DNA of 64,000 nt from Sceloporus undulatus (GCF_019175285.1 NC_056523.1:183041130-183105129), one strand, 5' to 3'. Counted from the stretch's first letter, positions 47,818 through 58,397 are shown. Notes: generated by a model not told the origin, from the letters alone. Translations and numbers: made by a program.

Positions 47818-47818
47818 G
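47781..47818. repeat. (GT)n(GA)n microsatellite
   Basis: GTGTGTGTGTGTG followed by ten or more GA units, abutting a SINE. Confidence 0.95.
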
Positions 47819-48055
47819 CCAGCATGATGTAGTGGTTTGAGCATAGGACTCGAATCTGGAGATCAAGGTTCAATTCCTCACTCAGCCATTAAACCCACTG
47901 GATGACCTTGGGCAAGTCACACCCTCTCAGCCACAGAGAAAGGCCATGGCAAACTTCCTCACAACAAATCTTGCCAAGAAAACCCTGTGTGGGGTTTTTG
48001 GCCTTAGGGCTGCCAGAAACAACTTAAAGGCACACGACAACAACAATAACAACAG
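47817..48055 (+). mobile_element. tRNA-derived SINE with (ACA)n tail
   Basis: GCCAGCATGATGTAGTGGTT, AAGGTTCAATTCCTCACTCA, GATGACCTTGGGCAAGTCAC, tail AGGCACACGACAACAACAAT. Confidence 0.85.
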
Positions 48056-48364
48056 CACACAGACAAAATGACCCAACAGCTTTGTGTGGGGAAATACCAA
48101 GTATATGTTATGCCAAGCAATGTGATGGGGCTGCTTGCCTGCTTTCACCTCTGAAGATGTCTAAGCAAAGAGCTGATGTTTTTGCAAAATTGTTCATTGT
48201 TTGTACTTTAATCTGTAGGTGGAAAAGAAGATTTATTATTATTTCTTGTCCTTTCTAGAAGAGTTCTCTGCCTTTAGAACATACAGTGGCATTTAGAACT
48301 TGGAAAAGTTATTTTTGGACTCCAGCTCCAGATTCCCCATGTCTTGTGTTTTGGTTCTTATTTT

Positions 48365-49195
48365 TACTGTTAACTGTTGTCACTTCAACCTTGACGTATG
48401 GTGGCCCTATGAATGAGACCTCCATGTCAACCTATCATCGACAACCTACTCAGGTTTTGCAAATTCATGGCTGTGGCTTCCTTATCTATCCATTTGGAAT
48501 GTGGCCATCTTCTTTTTCTACTGCCTTCTACCTTACCAAGCATTACCATCTTTTCTAGTAAGTCATGTCTTCTCATGTTATGGTGAAAATATGTCACTCT
48601 GTTTAGTCATACTGTCTAATAACTAATTAACAATTTGTAAGCTGCTCTGAGAGCATTTCTAAAGATCATAGTATAATTACTACTACTATTACTACTACTA
48701 TTATTAACAACAATAAATAGTCATCTTGGCTTACAGGGAGAGTTCAGGCTTGATTTTTTTCTAGGACCCATTTATTTGTCTTTTTAGCACTCTTTGGTGT
48801 CTGTAGAACTCTTCTCCTGCACTACACTTCAATGAGTTGATTTTCTTCCTATCTACTTTCTGCACTGTCCAGCTATCAACATCATAGATAGGAACTGGAA
48901 ACACAATGGCATTGACAATCCTAACTTAAGTATTCAATGATATATCTTTACACTTCAGGATCTTGTCTAGTTCCTTCATAGCTGCCCTTCCAAGTCAAGT
49001 TATTTCAATGTCTTCATTGTCTATTTTAAGGTTACTTAAAGCATCTGTGGTCATTACTTTTGTTTTCTTAATATTCGATGTTCTTCCTTGACTTTCTCCA
49101 GTAATTGTTCCAAGTCTTTGCTATTTTCTGCTGTTAGTATCGTGTCATCTGCATATCTTAAACTGTCGATGTTCCAATTTTCACACCTCCTTCAA
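48365..49195 (-). mobile_element. RTE/BovB-like LINE fragment, long but diverged
   Basis: Plus-strand hallmarks in order: GTATGGTGGCCCTATGAATG, AGAACTCTTCTCCTGCACTA, TTCTGCACTGTCCAGCTATC, AACACAATGGCATTGACAAT, GTGTCATCTGCATATCTTAA. They correspond on the minus strand to the C-terminal third of an RTE reverse transcriptase and its YGCESW-type region. An interruption with (ACT)n/(ATT)n lies near 48675-48720. Confidence 0.7.
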
Positions 49196-49824
49196 TAATA
49201 TTTTAACTTATTTTATTTTAATTTTTTTATCTTTATACTTGTATACTTTTAGTGGCTGTTTTTAGCCTGCATCATCAGTGGCTGTTTCGACTTGGCAGAT
49301 TCCAGCAGCTGTAGTTAAGAGCAGGGGGGAAAAAAGTTCCATGTTTCCAACTGCTATATATAGCACACCAATTTTAAACAAACCAAAAAGAGAGTCAATG
49401 GTAGCTGAATTTTAACAACAGGAGCTGGCACAATGCAGCCCCAGGGCCAAAAGTCCTTCCAGCCCCCTCCCCCCTCCCTCCAAGCCAAAACCATGTTTTC
49501 ATGTGAAAAACACCTCTCAAAATTGTCAAGTGCAAGTCCTACAAGTCTCTGGGGGATCACAGCAAGAAGCAGTTTTCAAGGTCCTCCTCATTCCCCCAAA
49601 ACAGTTTTCTGGCAGTTTTGCCCATCACAAGTCTGTCAAAGTGACAACTGACACTCACAACCTCCACAGTTGCCACCCCTGTTTCAAAACAAACCATAAA
49701 ACCCTAGAAATTGAGCATGTCAGAAAAGAAAGGGTTCTAGCTCAGCCTTCTCCTTGGTATGGCAACCAGTGATTCTGTATGAGAAAGACGACATCAGAGC
49801 TTGGATTAAATGTTCCTCTCTATT

Positions 49825-50023
49825 ATTGTTATTATTTTCCATTAATCAGTTTCAGTTTATGGTGACCTATGAATGAGAGATATTCAAGTACCACAGTGAT
49901 CCACTGCTGTCTTCAGATCCTGAAGACTCAAGGCAGTGGCTTTCTTGATTGACTCAATCCACCTGTAGTGTTGTCTTCCTTTTTTTCTACTGCCTTCTGC
50001 TTTACCAAGCATTATAGGCCCTC
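49825..50023 (-). mobile_element. RTE/BovB-like LINE fragment
   Basis: CAGTTTCAGTTTATGGTGAC, GATTGACTCAATCCACCTGT, TACTGCCTTCTGCTTTACCA. Ends where a MITE C remnant begins (TAGGCCCTCTACACACCAGC). Confidence 0.65.
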
Positions 50024-50522
50024 TACACACCAGCCATTAAGGCCGGCATGGGGCAGAATCGGGGTGCAGTGTCCTCATCAGTCAAAGATGTAAAAAAAAG
50101 CATACAAGATGAAAAAAAAGGGACAATGTTAGCATCACAGGCCTTTTGTTTCAGACATTACTTCTGTTATCAGTTAATATAGTCTGGAGGGATATCAGTA
50201 TAGGCAGAGGCAACTCCCTTTCTTGGCCATGTGAGGTCTAGGAAAAAAGGGAAAGAAAAGGCAGGTAATAAGATATCAGCTTCATTAGCCGCTGCAAAGT
50301 AACTTCCCTTGAGATCCAGGCTATCGTCATCCTGTGCAAGGCTTCAACCCCATTTCTTAGGCAGAGAATACTGAATTTCTCAAGAAGTCTCTGTACCGAT
50401 ACATCTGGAAAAAACTTTTAGGTGCTTTGTAGGTAAACCTTTTGTGTTGAACTCATCCCATCTCCCAGTTTTGCACACATGTTTGTTATCTATTTGATTT
50501 ACTCACCCAGGCCCCTTTTAAC

Positions 50523-50697
50523 AGGTTATGTGCTTTGAAGTCTAGTTATAGTGACCCTGTCATGGGGTTTTCTTGTCAAGATTTATTCAGGGGAGGTTTT
50601 CCATTGCCTTCTTCTAAGGCTGAAGGAGTACAACTTCACAATGGTCACCCAGTGGGTTTTCATGGCTGAATAAGGACTAAAACTCTGGTCTCTTAGG
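50523..50697 (-). mobile_element. tRNA-derived SINE
   Basis: CATGGGGTTTTCTTGTCAAG, TCACCCAGTGGGTTTTCATG, AACTCTGGTCTCTTA. The head is cut by the MITE at 50698. Confidence 0.75.
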
Positions 50698-51079
50698 GAT
50701 CATTCAGATATCTTGTTTTTAGTGCAACAATGGAGTTTATCAAACGGGAGGGATTTCTCTTAAATTCTAATGAAAAGAAAGTCGAGCCAAAACGCATTCA
50801 CTTAAAGTCGCTAGTTTAGCGCAATTACATGAATACGCATTGCATTTGAACTGGCTTCCCATTGCCCGAAAATAGCATGCCATTGCCCGAATTTGCGTGT
50901 GGCAGTCTATCACACAATAACGTGAAACCCCATGATTGCATTTGGACTGATTTCCCATTGCCCTAATTTGCGTGTAGTGGGTTATCATGCAATAACGTTA
51001 AACCCCATGATTGCGTTCAGATTGCCAATGGATTATACTTCCAATTTCCCTTGTCTGATAAACTCCAATGTGAATGATC
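50698..51079. mobile_element. Foldback MITE with internal tandem repeat
   Basis: Ends GATCATTCAGAT...TGGAGTTTATCA and the complement GATCATTCACATTGGAGTTT. Inside, an approximately 75-bp unit occurs twice (TTTCCCATTGCCCTAATTTGCGTG, ACAATAACGTGAAACCCCAT and GCAATAACGTTAAACCCCAT). Confidence 0.75.
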
Positions 51080-51425
51080 TCACTCATGCATTCCAGGTTA
51101 ATTATTCACACTATGGAATCACATTGATGGCTATCTCTGCAAGTTCCATTGCCCACATGTGCAAGCATTTGAACAAAGATGAAGTCGATAATGAGAATGC
51201 ATTTGGAACATGTTCAATGCATGCAGTTTTATCCTGAGTCCATTCTGGTCTATTTGCATCAGTTATTCACACTACTGACAATGCAGATCTTTTTTTAAAA
51301 AAAACCTTATGGCAAAACTCAATATCCATTATCCTGGATTAAGTGGGTTTTTGGCAGCCCCTCCCCCAAACTTAATTGGATGCATTCAGGATGCATGTGA
51401 ACAGCATAGATTCAAGAATGATTAT

Positions 51426-51648
51426 GGCCTGTTACAGTCTGCCAAAATAAAGCTGCTTCGGGTCTCTTTGGAGGTATGCTGTTTAAATGATGCATGGGTC
51501 CTACGAGTCCGGAGGTTGCGCCAAAGCCACACTCCATTCCTAAGCACCGGAGTGCAGCTTCCGGATTCTTAGGACCCATGCATCATTTAAATAGCATACC
51601 TCTAAAGAGACCCGAAGCAGCTTTATTTTGGCAGTCTGTAACAGGCTA
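51426..51648. mobile_element. Palindromic MITE B, copy 1
   Basis: Near-perfect arms of about 100 bp: GGCCTGTTACAGTCTGCCAA, GGAGGTATGCTGTTTAAATG and their complements. Predicted to form a long hairpin. Confidence 0.85.
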
Positions 51649-51721
51649 ATGTTCATCATTTGAATAATCCCTTAGAGCCCTAATCCAACACTTAAACCAC
51701 CAAATTATCTGGCATCTAAAA

Positions 51722-51862
51722 AGAAGGTTTGTCATTGCTTTCTTCTTGGGTTCAGAGAGTGTGGCTTACTCAAAATGACCCAATGGTTTTCCCTGACTGA
51801 GCAGGAATTCAAAATCTGCTCTCCCAGAGCCCTAGTCCAATACTCAAAGCACTGCCTTGCTA
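51722..51862 (-). mobile_element. tRNA-derived SINE, partial
   Basis: GTTTGTCATTGCTTTCTTCT, AAATGACCCAATGGTTTTCC, TAGTCCAATACTCAAAGCAC, ACTGCCTTGCTAGCTC. Confidence 0.7.
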
Positions 51863-51951
51863 GCTCTGGGGAAGTCGGCTAAAGTCTATGCAAGTTCATG
51901 CTACCATCTTCTGTTTTTAGAGGAGTATCACTCACCATTTAAATTGATTTA

Positions 51952-52123
51952 CCCTATTCACATTTAATTTTGAAGCCAGATTTTATCACATGTGTTGGAG
52001 ACAAGGTGAGTGCAATCCAGCTCCAGCCTGGGTCCCAACCATGCTTCTCTGGCATTTTTTCAAAAACAGCAGACTCCTGGTGCATGCAATAAAATCTGGC
52101 TTCAAAATTAAATGTGAATAGGG
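51952..52123. mobile_element. MITE with perfect 35-bp terminal inverted repeats
   Basis: 51952-51986 and 52089-52123 are exact reverse complements (CCCTATTCACATTTAATTTT...). 172 bp in total, inserted in a dispersed repeat tail (51866-52215). No clear target duplication. Confidence 0.9.
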
Positions 52124-52220
52124 CAAGTCTCTTTAAACTGAATGCAATAAACTCCTCAGTTAGTCTCAAAGGTGCTGCAAGATCCCTTTGGATACTGATT
52201 TTCCAGACTAACATAGTTAT

Positions 52221-52626
52221 GGACTTCATCACACGGAGGAAGATTGGAGGCAAATTGGTTAAATCCTGTGCAGAAACAGGATTTTAAAATCCGCTTTTGC
52301 AGGTTGTTTTTTCAGATGCGTCAGCGTCAATGGGAAATAAAGTGACATTAATCTGAATGCAAAGTCGACAAAACACACTCCTTCTTACTTTCAGGAAGTT
52401 CTTGAAAGTAAAAAAGAACGGGTTTTGTTGACTTTGTGTTCGGATTAATGTTGCGTTATTTCTCATTGATGCAAACTTCCTCTGAAAAAGTACCTCCTTT
52501 TACAGGATATTTCTAATTTCTGTTTGGTTTAACCCCGAACATCATGTGAAAAACAACCCACTTTTGCAGGGTTTTTTCACTGTCAATCAGGTTTCTGCAC
52601 AGGATCTGTCACAAGTGATAAACTCC
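52221..52626. mobile_element. Foldback MITE with central hairpin
   Basis: Ends GGACTTCATCACAC and the complement GGAGTTTATCACTTG. Centre AAGTCGACAAAACACACTCC ... GGGTTTTGTTGACTTTG folds back around 52395-52410. Confidence 0.7.
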
Positions 52627-52710
52627 TATGTCTTTTAATTGTATACGAATATTGTGCAAAATTATTATGTGGCACCTCACAACCCCAATGATGTTGCATT
52701 TTTGAAATAA

Positions 52711-52862
52711 CAGCAAATAGTGATGAGACATGCTCTGAGATGGTCAACTGTCTATTCAGTATTTTTAAAATGCATTTAAATTTAAATTTGGTATTTTAAA
52801 AATACTAAATAAACAGTTGACCATCTCAGAATATGTGGAGCTTGTCTCCTCACTGTTTGCTG
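52711..52862. mobile_element. Foldback MITE with CAGCAAA ends
   Basis: Left arm CAGCAAATAGTGATGAGACA...GAGATGGTCAACTGT; right arm complementary through CAGCAAACAGTGAGGAGACA. Arms about 65 bp, short AT-rich loop. Confidence 0.8.
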
Positions 52863-52977
52863 CTTTTCTATGTGCTTTTCAATACTCTCTTTGCAACTAT
52901 TTTTAGAAATACCAACAATGATGCCCCTTATTATCCTTGTAATGTGATTTATTCACAGTAACTATAATTTGAATTCA

Positions 52978-53176
52978 GTCACTTTGGAGGTATGCTGTTT
53001 AAATGATGCATGCATCACAAGAGTCCGGAAGCTGCGCCAAAGCCATGCTCCAGTCTTTAGAACTAGAATGTGGCTTTGGTGCAGCTTCTGGACTCTTAGG
53101 ATGCATGCATCATTTAAACAGCATACCTCCAAAGTGACCCAAAGCAGCTTTATTTTGACCTGTCTGCACAGGGCCT
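52978..53176. mobile_element. Palindromic MITE B, copy 2
   Basis: GTCACTTTGGAGGTATGCTG ... CAGCATACCTCCAAAGTGAC arms. The right end is complete (GACCTGTCTGCACAGGGCC), the left end truncated. Ends 90 bp before the candidate Twist acceptor. Confidence 0.85.
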
Positions 53177-53265
53177 ATATTCACTTTTTTATACTAAGCA
53201 AAGTGACAGGTGCTCAGTTCAAATTTGATACTAATATTCTGTTGGCTTTTATTTTATTTTTCTAG

Positions 53266-54515
53266 GTCCACTCAGGAAGAAGATGGCCTGTGTCGCAGCC
53301 AAGAGCAACAACAAGACATCTACTCAAGAGAAACTCAGGGCTTGTCCACCACCAGCTCAGAAGAAGAGCAGCACCATTATCTTGGGGGACAGAGGGAAGG
53401 GAAATGAACCCAACTCAAACCCAAGATGGTGAATCCAAGCTTTCCACCCAGCAAGAGCTGTGTACACAATGGGGCCGCAATCCGAAGCAGGCACAAACTA
53501 CTGGGCTTGTTACAAGCTGGTCTCAAAATGTCTATACAGAACTCTTTTGAAGAGCTAATTTATTTTTGAATTTGCAGGTTTTAAGGAGATTTTTTAAACC
53601 CCCCACCCCACCCCATGTTGTCCCTTAGTCTTCAGTTTCAACTTTCTGAGAAGACTATACTCAGCACAACTTGGCCAAATTTGCAGCAAAGCCCCAAACC
53701 CACAAGAGCACACTAGGATTCCTCTAACTCATTCTGCCTCTCCAATTAAGAGAGGGATTTGGTGAGCAAAAGCCTTCAGATGATCCATGTGCCGGATTCA
53801 GTTTTTAAGTCAGAAGTTCCCCTTACCCTCCTTAAGTCCTCTTAAAATGACTCCTTGTCTTCCCTTTATTTTAATCAGGCTTTGGTTTCTAAAACAGGGG
53901 TGAGGAATCTGGTAATAAATCAGGCCCTTTTGAGGTCCCAAGCTCTCATGGGTTCCCTGGATGTCCCTTTCCCACAATACAGTTCGTTTATTTTTTGCAG
54001 TTTTCGAACTTCTGTATGTCCCATAGCTTCCATTTCTAAAAAAGTTAAAACACCTCTTCTACGGCTTAGTTGTTGACTGTAAGTGCCTTAGGACTGCAAA
54101 AGTTGGCATTTTTGTTCCCACCCATTTGCCTTTGGCCTTGAGCATCACTGGAAGGAAGCCTCGAGATAACTTCTCTGAAATTGAATGCAGCCATTGGTCT
54201 GAAAGAGGTCCCCCACCTTTGCCCTAAGAGGAGAGGTTTTGGAAAGGGAAACCTCGTTTCTCTCACACTCAGCACTGTCGGGGCTGGTTATGATGGTTCC
54301 GCTGCAAGAGAGACACTATGGCTACTGCCTTCAGTTATTGTCACTATGAGGTTCTGGGCTAAATGCTAATATCGGGAAGAGGTTCCATCCAGGGCTCAAG
54401 ACTAGTGTTTCCTGCCTTAAAATAATGTATTGACTTTATCGTATCCAGTGGAAGAAGGTTTGAATGTTCAAACAGTTTTAGCCAACACATCAATTGTAGG
54501 TGCAGCTGGAATAAA
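53266..54515 (+). other. Candidate non-coding terminal exon (3'UTR) of the Twist gene
   Basis: After the acceptor the first 150 bases are purine-rich (AGAAGAAGAGCAGC-like), as in splicing-enhancer-rich exons. About 1.2 kb follows without a recognisable repeat, in an area otherwise packed with transposons. AATAAA occurs at 53914-53919 and 54510-54515. Short open frames within (for example 53290-53550) overlap each other and match nothing I know. It could instead be an unrelated unique stretch. Confidence 0.35.
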
Positions 54516-54780
54516 ACCAGGATATAGTCTTAGTCTGCCATAACTACTCCTGATAATATGAATAAGACAGTGATGCGTGAGAGAAAGAGATCAAATGATC
54601 TTATTTGGGTACATTCACAGCACAGACTCACAAAATGGTTTAACCAGTTGTTCCTTCTCACAAGGGAACCTTAGGTACTGTAGTTTTATTAAACATTTTG
54701 AGGGATTTTTTTAAAAAAATAAGTATGTTCAAAATCCTGCATCAGAGGCTCAATGCATAACATTATGATGAAGGAACTAT

Positions 54781-55018
54781 GGGCCCGTGCAGACAGGCCA
54801 AAATAAAGCTGCTTCGGGTCACTTTGGAGGTATGCTGTTTAAATGATGCATGTGTCCTAAGAGTCTGGAAGCTGCACCAAAGCCACGCTCCAGCACTTAG
54901 GACTGAAGCATCGCGTTGGCGTGGCTTCCGGACTCTTAGGATGCATGCATCATTTAAACAGCATACCTCCAAAGTGACTCGAGGCAGCTTTATTTTGGCC
55001 TGTCTGTACAGGGCCTAT
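54781..55018. mobile_element. Palindromic MITE B, copy 3
   Basis: Complete: GGGCCCGTGCAGACAGGCCA at the left, TTGGCCTGTCTGTACAGGGC at the right, arms about 105 bp. Open frames across both arms are mirror images, not genes. Confidence 0.9.
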
Positions 55019-55284
55019 GTCACTGAAGTGGCACATAATGAGATGAGTGAATTGCAATGATATACAGTGGGGTTCTGCACATGGTGTACTATTGTGCAAC
55101 TGGGGCTTCCATTCTGCAACTGGGACTTCCATTGTTCAGCGTGCCCCAAAGCACATCAGGACATGTTGTACATTGAGACCACTGTGCAATGTCCACACTG
55201 CTGGATATGCTGGGTGCAGTGGTCGTGGATGCAGAGCGATTCACCTCTATGTGACTGTAAGTCAGTTTACAATAATCTAAATAC

Positions 55285-55825
55285 CAGTGATGTACTCAAG
55301 TCTTTTACTCCAAGTCTCAAGTCAGGTCTAAAGTCTTTGTCTTCAGCTCTCAAGTCAAGTCTCAAGACCTTACAAGATACTTTCAAATCAAGCCTCAAGT
55401 CTGGGAGCCACCTTTAACAGAGAAAAAGGAGGCAGGGTGCATTTTTCAGAGGGGAGCAGCAAATACATCAGACAACTGGCTTGAGGCAGGGCTTGCAAGT
55501 CTGCTAGGCAGCCTGTCCCCTTTGCACATCACAAAAGCCTTCTAAAGCATTTGAAAAGCATTATAAGGGTCCTTCCACCTCAAGACCATTGCCTAACACA
55601 GTTGCTGTTCTCCTCCGAGAAACACATCCCACACTCTGGGGGCGGGTCTTGTCTGCTGCTCAAAGTGACTGATACCAACAAGTCGGTCACTAAAAATATA
55701 CAAGTCATAAGCCAAGTATAGTCAAGTCAGTGCATCATTTATTGCCAAGTCAAGTCCAAGTCGAGTCATTGAAGTGACTTAAGTCTGACTTGAGTCCAAA
55801 TTACTCAAGTCTACATCAATGCTAA
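55285..55825. mobile_element. Foldback element made of CAAGTC motifs
   Basis: Left arm TGATGTACTCAAGTCTTTTA with many CTCAAGTC; right arm GACTTGAGTCCAAATTACTC ending in CTACATCA. About 540 bp with a unique centre (55440-55670). Confidence 0.7.
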
Positions 55826-55984
55826 ATAGCTAACAGCTTGTCTGTTGATATCTTAACCTGAAGGAAATTTATGGCTGTTGATGCAGTATAACTGAACAGA
55901 GGCATGTAGTTTAGGAAGACCTTTTCTGAATGCTGTGGATTACAACCAAGGGTAGAATACCATCCTGGAAATCTTAGCGTGCCT

Positions 55985-56095
55985 GAACTTGTCTGACTGA
56001 GAAACTAAGAAGGGCTAGCCTAGTCAGTACTTGAATGGCTAAAAGTGCCTATTGTTTCCTCAGAGAAGAAAATTAATGAAGAATTACATCCATAA
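55985..56095 (+). mobile_element. 5S rRNA-derived SINE, diverged fragment
   Basis: CTGAACTTGTCTGACTGAGA, AACTAAGAAGGGCTAGCCTA, GTCAGTACTTGAATGGC parallel the 5S-derived head. Confidence 0.55.
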
Positions 56096-56454
56096 TTCTG
56101 ACTTATCATAACGCAGGTTTTTTTACATCTCTTTAACCTTCAGGGAGGTGCTAGAGCTTAATGGCAGAGCACCATATTTGCATATATAATATCTCAAGCC
56201 CATGGTATGACATCTCTAAAGAAACAGGTACTGTGGTAGGAAACAAGAAAGAACCCTGCCTTAGGCTCTGGAGGACTACTGCCAGTCAGGATAAGCAATC
56301 CTGGCATAGACAAATTGGTACTGTACAATAAAGAAACTTCTGTGTCCCCTTATTCTCATGAGTTGTTTGACAACTGTGATAGTATGCAGTTATATTCCAT
56401 CATTGTGGGATGACTTTAGAATGAAAAGGGCATCTTTCTACAAATCAAACCTTC

Positions 56455-56692
56455 TTGTATGAAGTTGAAGGCTTTCATGGCTGTCACCTGTAGTTTTTTG
56501 TTGGTTTTTCGGGCTATAAGGCTGTGTTTTATAAGAGTTTATTCCTGATATTTCTCCAGCAACTATGGCTGGCATCTTCAGAGAAATCTGAAGAAAATCT
56601 CTGAAGATGCCAGCCATAGCAGCTGGCAAAATTTCAGGAATAAACTCTTCTAGAACACAGCTTCATAGCCTGAAAAACCCACAAAAAATAAC
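56455..56692. repeat. Long inverted repeat (hairpin), arms about 100 bp
   Basis: Left arm GGTTTTTCGGGCTATAAGGC...GCTGGCATCTTCAGAGA; right arm TCTCTGAAGATGCCAGCCAT...CATAGCCTGAAAAACCCAC. Loop about 11 bases. A single-arm copy lies at 31510. Confidence 0.85.
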
Positions 56693-57079
56693 CTTGCTGT
56701 TATCTGTACTGTGCTTTTTTAAAAAAGACTAATCCCTTGTGGTATTTATTGATTTTTTTAGAAAAATTATGTACAAGATGGGTTATGGGACTGGAATAGA
56801 AACAATTGGGAGTTATCAGGAAGGCAATTCTTACTTTTTCACAATAGAGGAAATGTGACACCACCACCCCCAAGATGCTGCTGGATTGTAGCTCCGATGA
56901 CACCTTAACAATCACTATGCTAGTTAGGGATCATGGGAGTTGTAGTCCAAGAACACCCAGTGAAGCTCCCAGTCGTGTACCTTCTGGTACAGGACAGCAA
57001 GGGCTGGAGGGAGAACAGAATAGCAAAAGTCATGGTGGTGAACTACACCAGTGTCATTATGGTTATGATTGGAGGATAA

Positions 57080-57402
57080 AGGCCACCAGAAACCTGGTGG
57101 GTTCCCGTGACTCAGTGGGGATTTGAACCCTGGTCTCCCAAGCTGCATCTGCACTGCAGGAATAATGTAATTTGACAACATTTTAACTGCCAGGGCTCAT
57201 TGCTTTGGAATTCTGGGATTTGTTTTGGCACCAGAGCTCCCTGAGACAGAGAAGGTTACTAAATATTTCACAAAACTATAAATCACAGAATTCCATAGCA
57301 TTAAGCCATGGCAGTTGCAGTGGTGTCAAACAGCATTATTTCTGCAGTGCAGATGCAGCCCCAGAGTCCCAGCTCAACACTCATACCACTATAACCATGG
57401 TG
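57080..57402 (-). mobile_element. tRNA-derived SINE head split by MITE A
   Basis: GTGGGTTCCCGTGACTCAGT, GGATTTGAACCCTGGTCTCC before the break; CAGAGTCCCAGCTCAACACT, CATACCACTATAACCATGG after it. Interrupted by 57141-57363. Confidence 0.75.
57141..57363. mobile_element. Foldback MITE A inserted in a SINE
   Basis: CTGCATCTGCACTGCAGGAA ... TTTCTGCAGTGCAGATGCAG: both ends intact and complementary. Best-preserved copy of the family here. Confidence 0.85.
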
Positions 57403-57861
57403 GTTTTAATAAATCCTGACAGGATTTATTCAACACTCAAATAACTACCCTAGACTAGCTGTAAAGAGAAAGTATTTTGCATCACTGATCGTTAAATAAG
57501 AAAAACAAACCAAACACTGTGGCAAATGCTTTTAAAATGGAGCGTTTGTTTTGCCATACTAGCCTTAACATTTAGCCAAATCAGGGCTTCTGGGCCTGGC
57601 TCAAGCTCATACAATCCTCAAACCAAATAAACGTTGACTCTCTCCCTGGTGAAGCCTTCATGAAGATAATCATTTACAAAACTTGTATCAGCACAAGACC
57701 TTTATCGGGCCAAGCCAATCGGTGAGAAAGTAGCATATCAAGTTTGTCCAAGTGGTCCTTGGTCCCACCCACAAATTCTGTAAAATCAACAAAATGTGCT
57801 CTGAAGGAGTATAGTTTGGTTAGTAAATGTCTAGGGACAGACTGGCCCTGCACAGGGGTGG

Positions 57862-58397
57862 GGGCATTGGTTGCAGGACTCCCCTGTGAATACCAGAATC
57901 CAGAGATGCTCAATTCCCATTAAATACAATATCCAGGGGTAGAGCATCTCTTTTTGTCTTGCAAATGAAACTAAATTTTATTTCCTAAGAGTACCCAGGA
58001 GAAGGAGAAACCTGCCTGCATGAATGTCTCTCCACACCATCTGAACCAAGAACAGCTACATTTTGACAAAATGCAGGCTTGTGACTAACACTGTTATATT
58101 TTCCCTCCTGTATGATTTTTTAAAAAACAGCTTTGCCTGATGAAGAAGCCAGTGGAGCTTCAAAAGCTTGCAACTTGTATTTTGTGCATTTTGGTGGGCT
58201 CAAAAAAGGTATCACTGTTTTGTGGATTTTGGGTGTTATTGTAATTAAATACAGTGGCATAGTAAAATGGTGTGCCTTGTATAATGGCAAAATCAAAGTT
58301 TGCTTTTTGGAGTTTATATTTTTTCCTGAATATTTTCAAGTCGTGGATAGTTGAATCCATGGAGAACAAATCCATGGATATGGAGGGCCAATTGTAT
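57862..58397 (+). mobile_element. Tigger/pogo-like MITE split by a SINE-like insertion
   Basis: Left part to 57930 (AGAATCCAGAGATGCTCAAT...) and right part from 58244 (GTGGCATAGTAAAATGGTGT ... ATCCATGGATATGGAGGGCC) are contiguous in other copies. Confidence 0.8.
57931..58243 (+). mobile_element. SINE-like insertion with tRNA-like head
   Basis: 313 bp flanked by ATTAAATACAA/ATTAAATACAG direct repeats (57919-57929, 58244-58254). The head GGGGTAGAGCATCT resembles a tRNA A-box region; the tail is GATGAAGAAGCCAGTGGAGC, TTCAAAAGCTTGCAACTTGT, ending TGTTATTGTA. Confidence 0.7.

Larger units (their letters stand above)
18542..53265 (+). other. Candidate Twist 3'UTR intron (about 34.7 kb)
   Basis: Runs from GTAAGT at 18542 to TTTTATTTTATTTTTCTAG ending at 53265. 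No other coding gene is recognisable inside. Large 3'UTR introns are known for TWIST2-type genes. The donor is strong. The acceptor is chosen only because it is pyrimidine-rich and opens a long repeat-free block, so the distal end is an inference and a nearer acceptor is possible. Confidence 0.35.
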
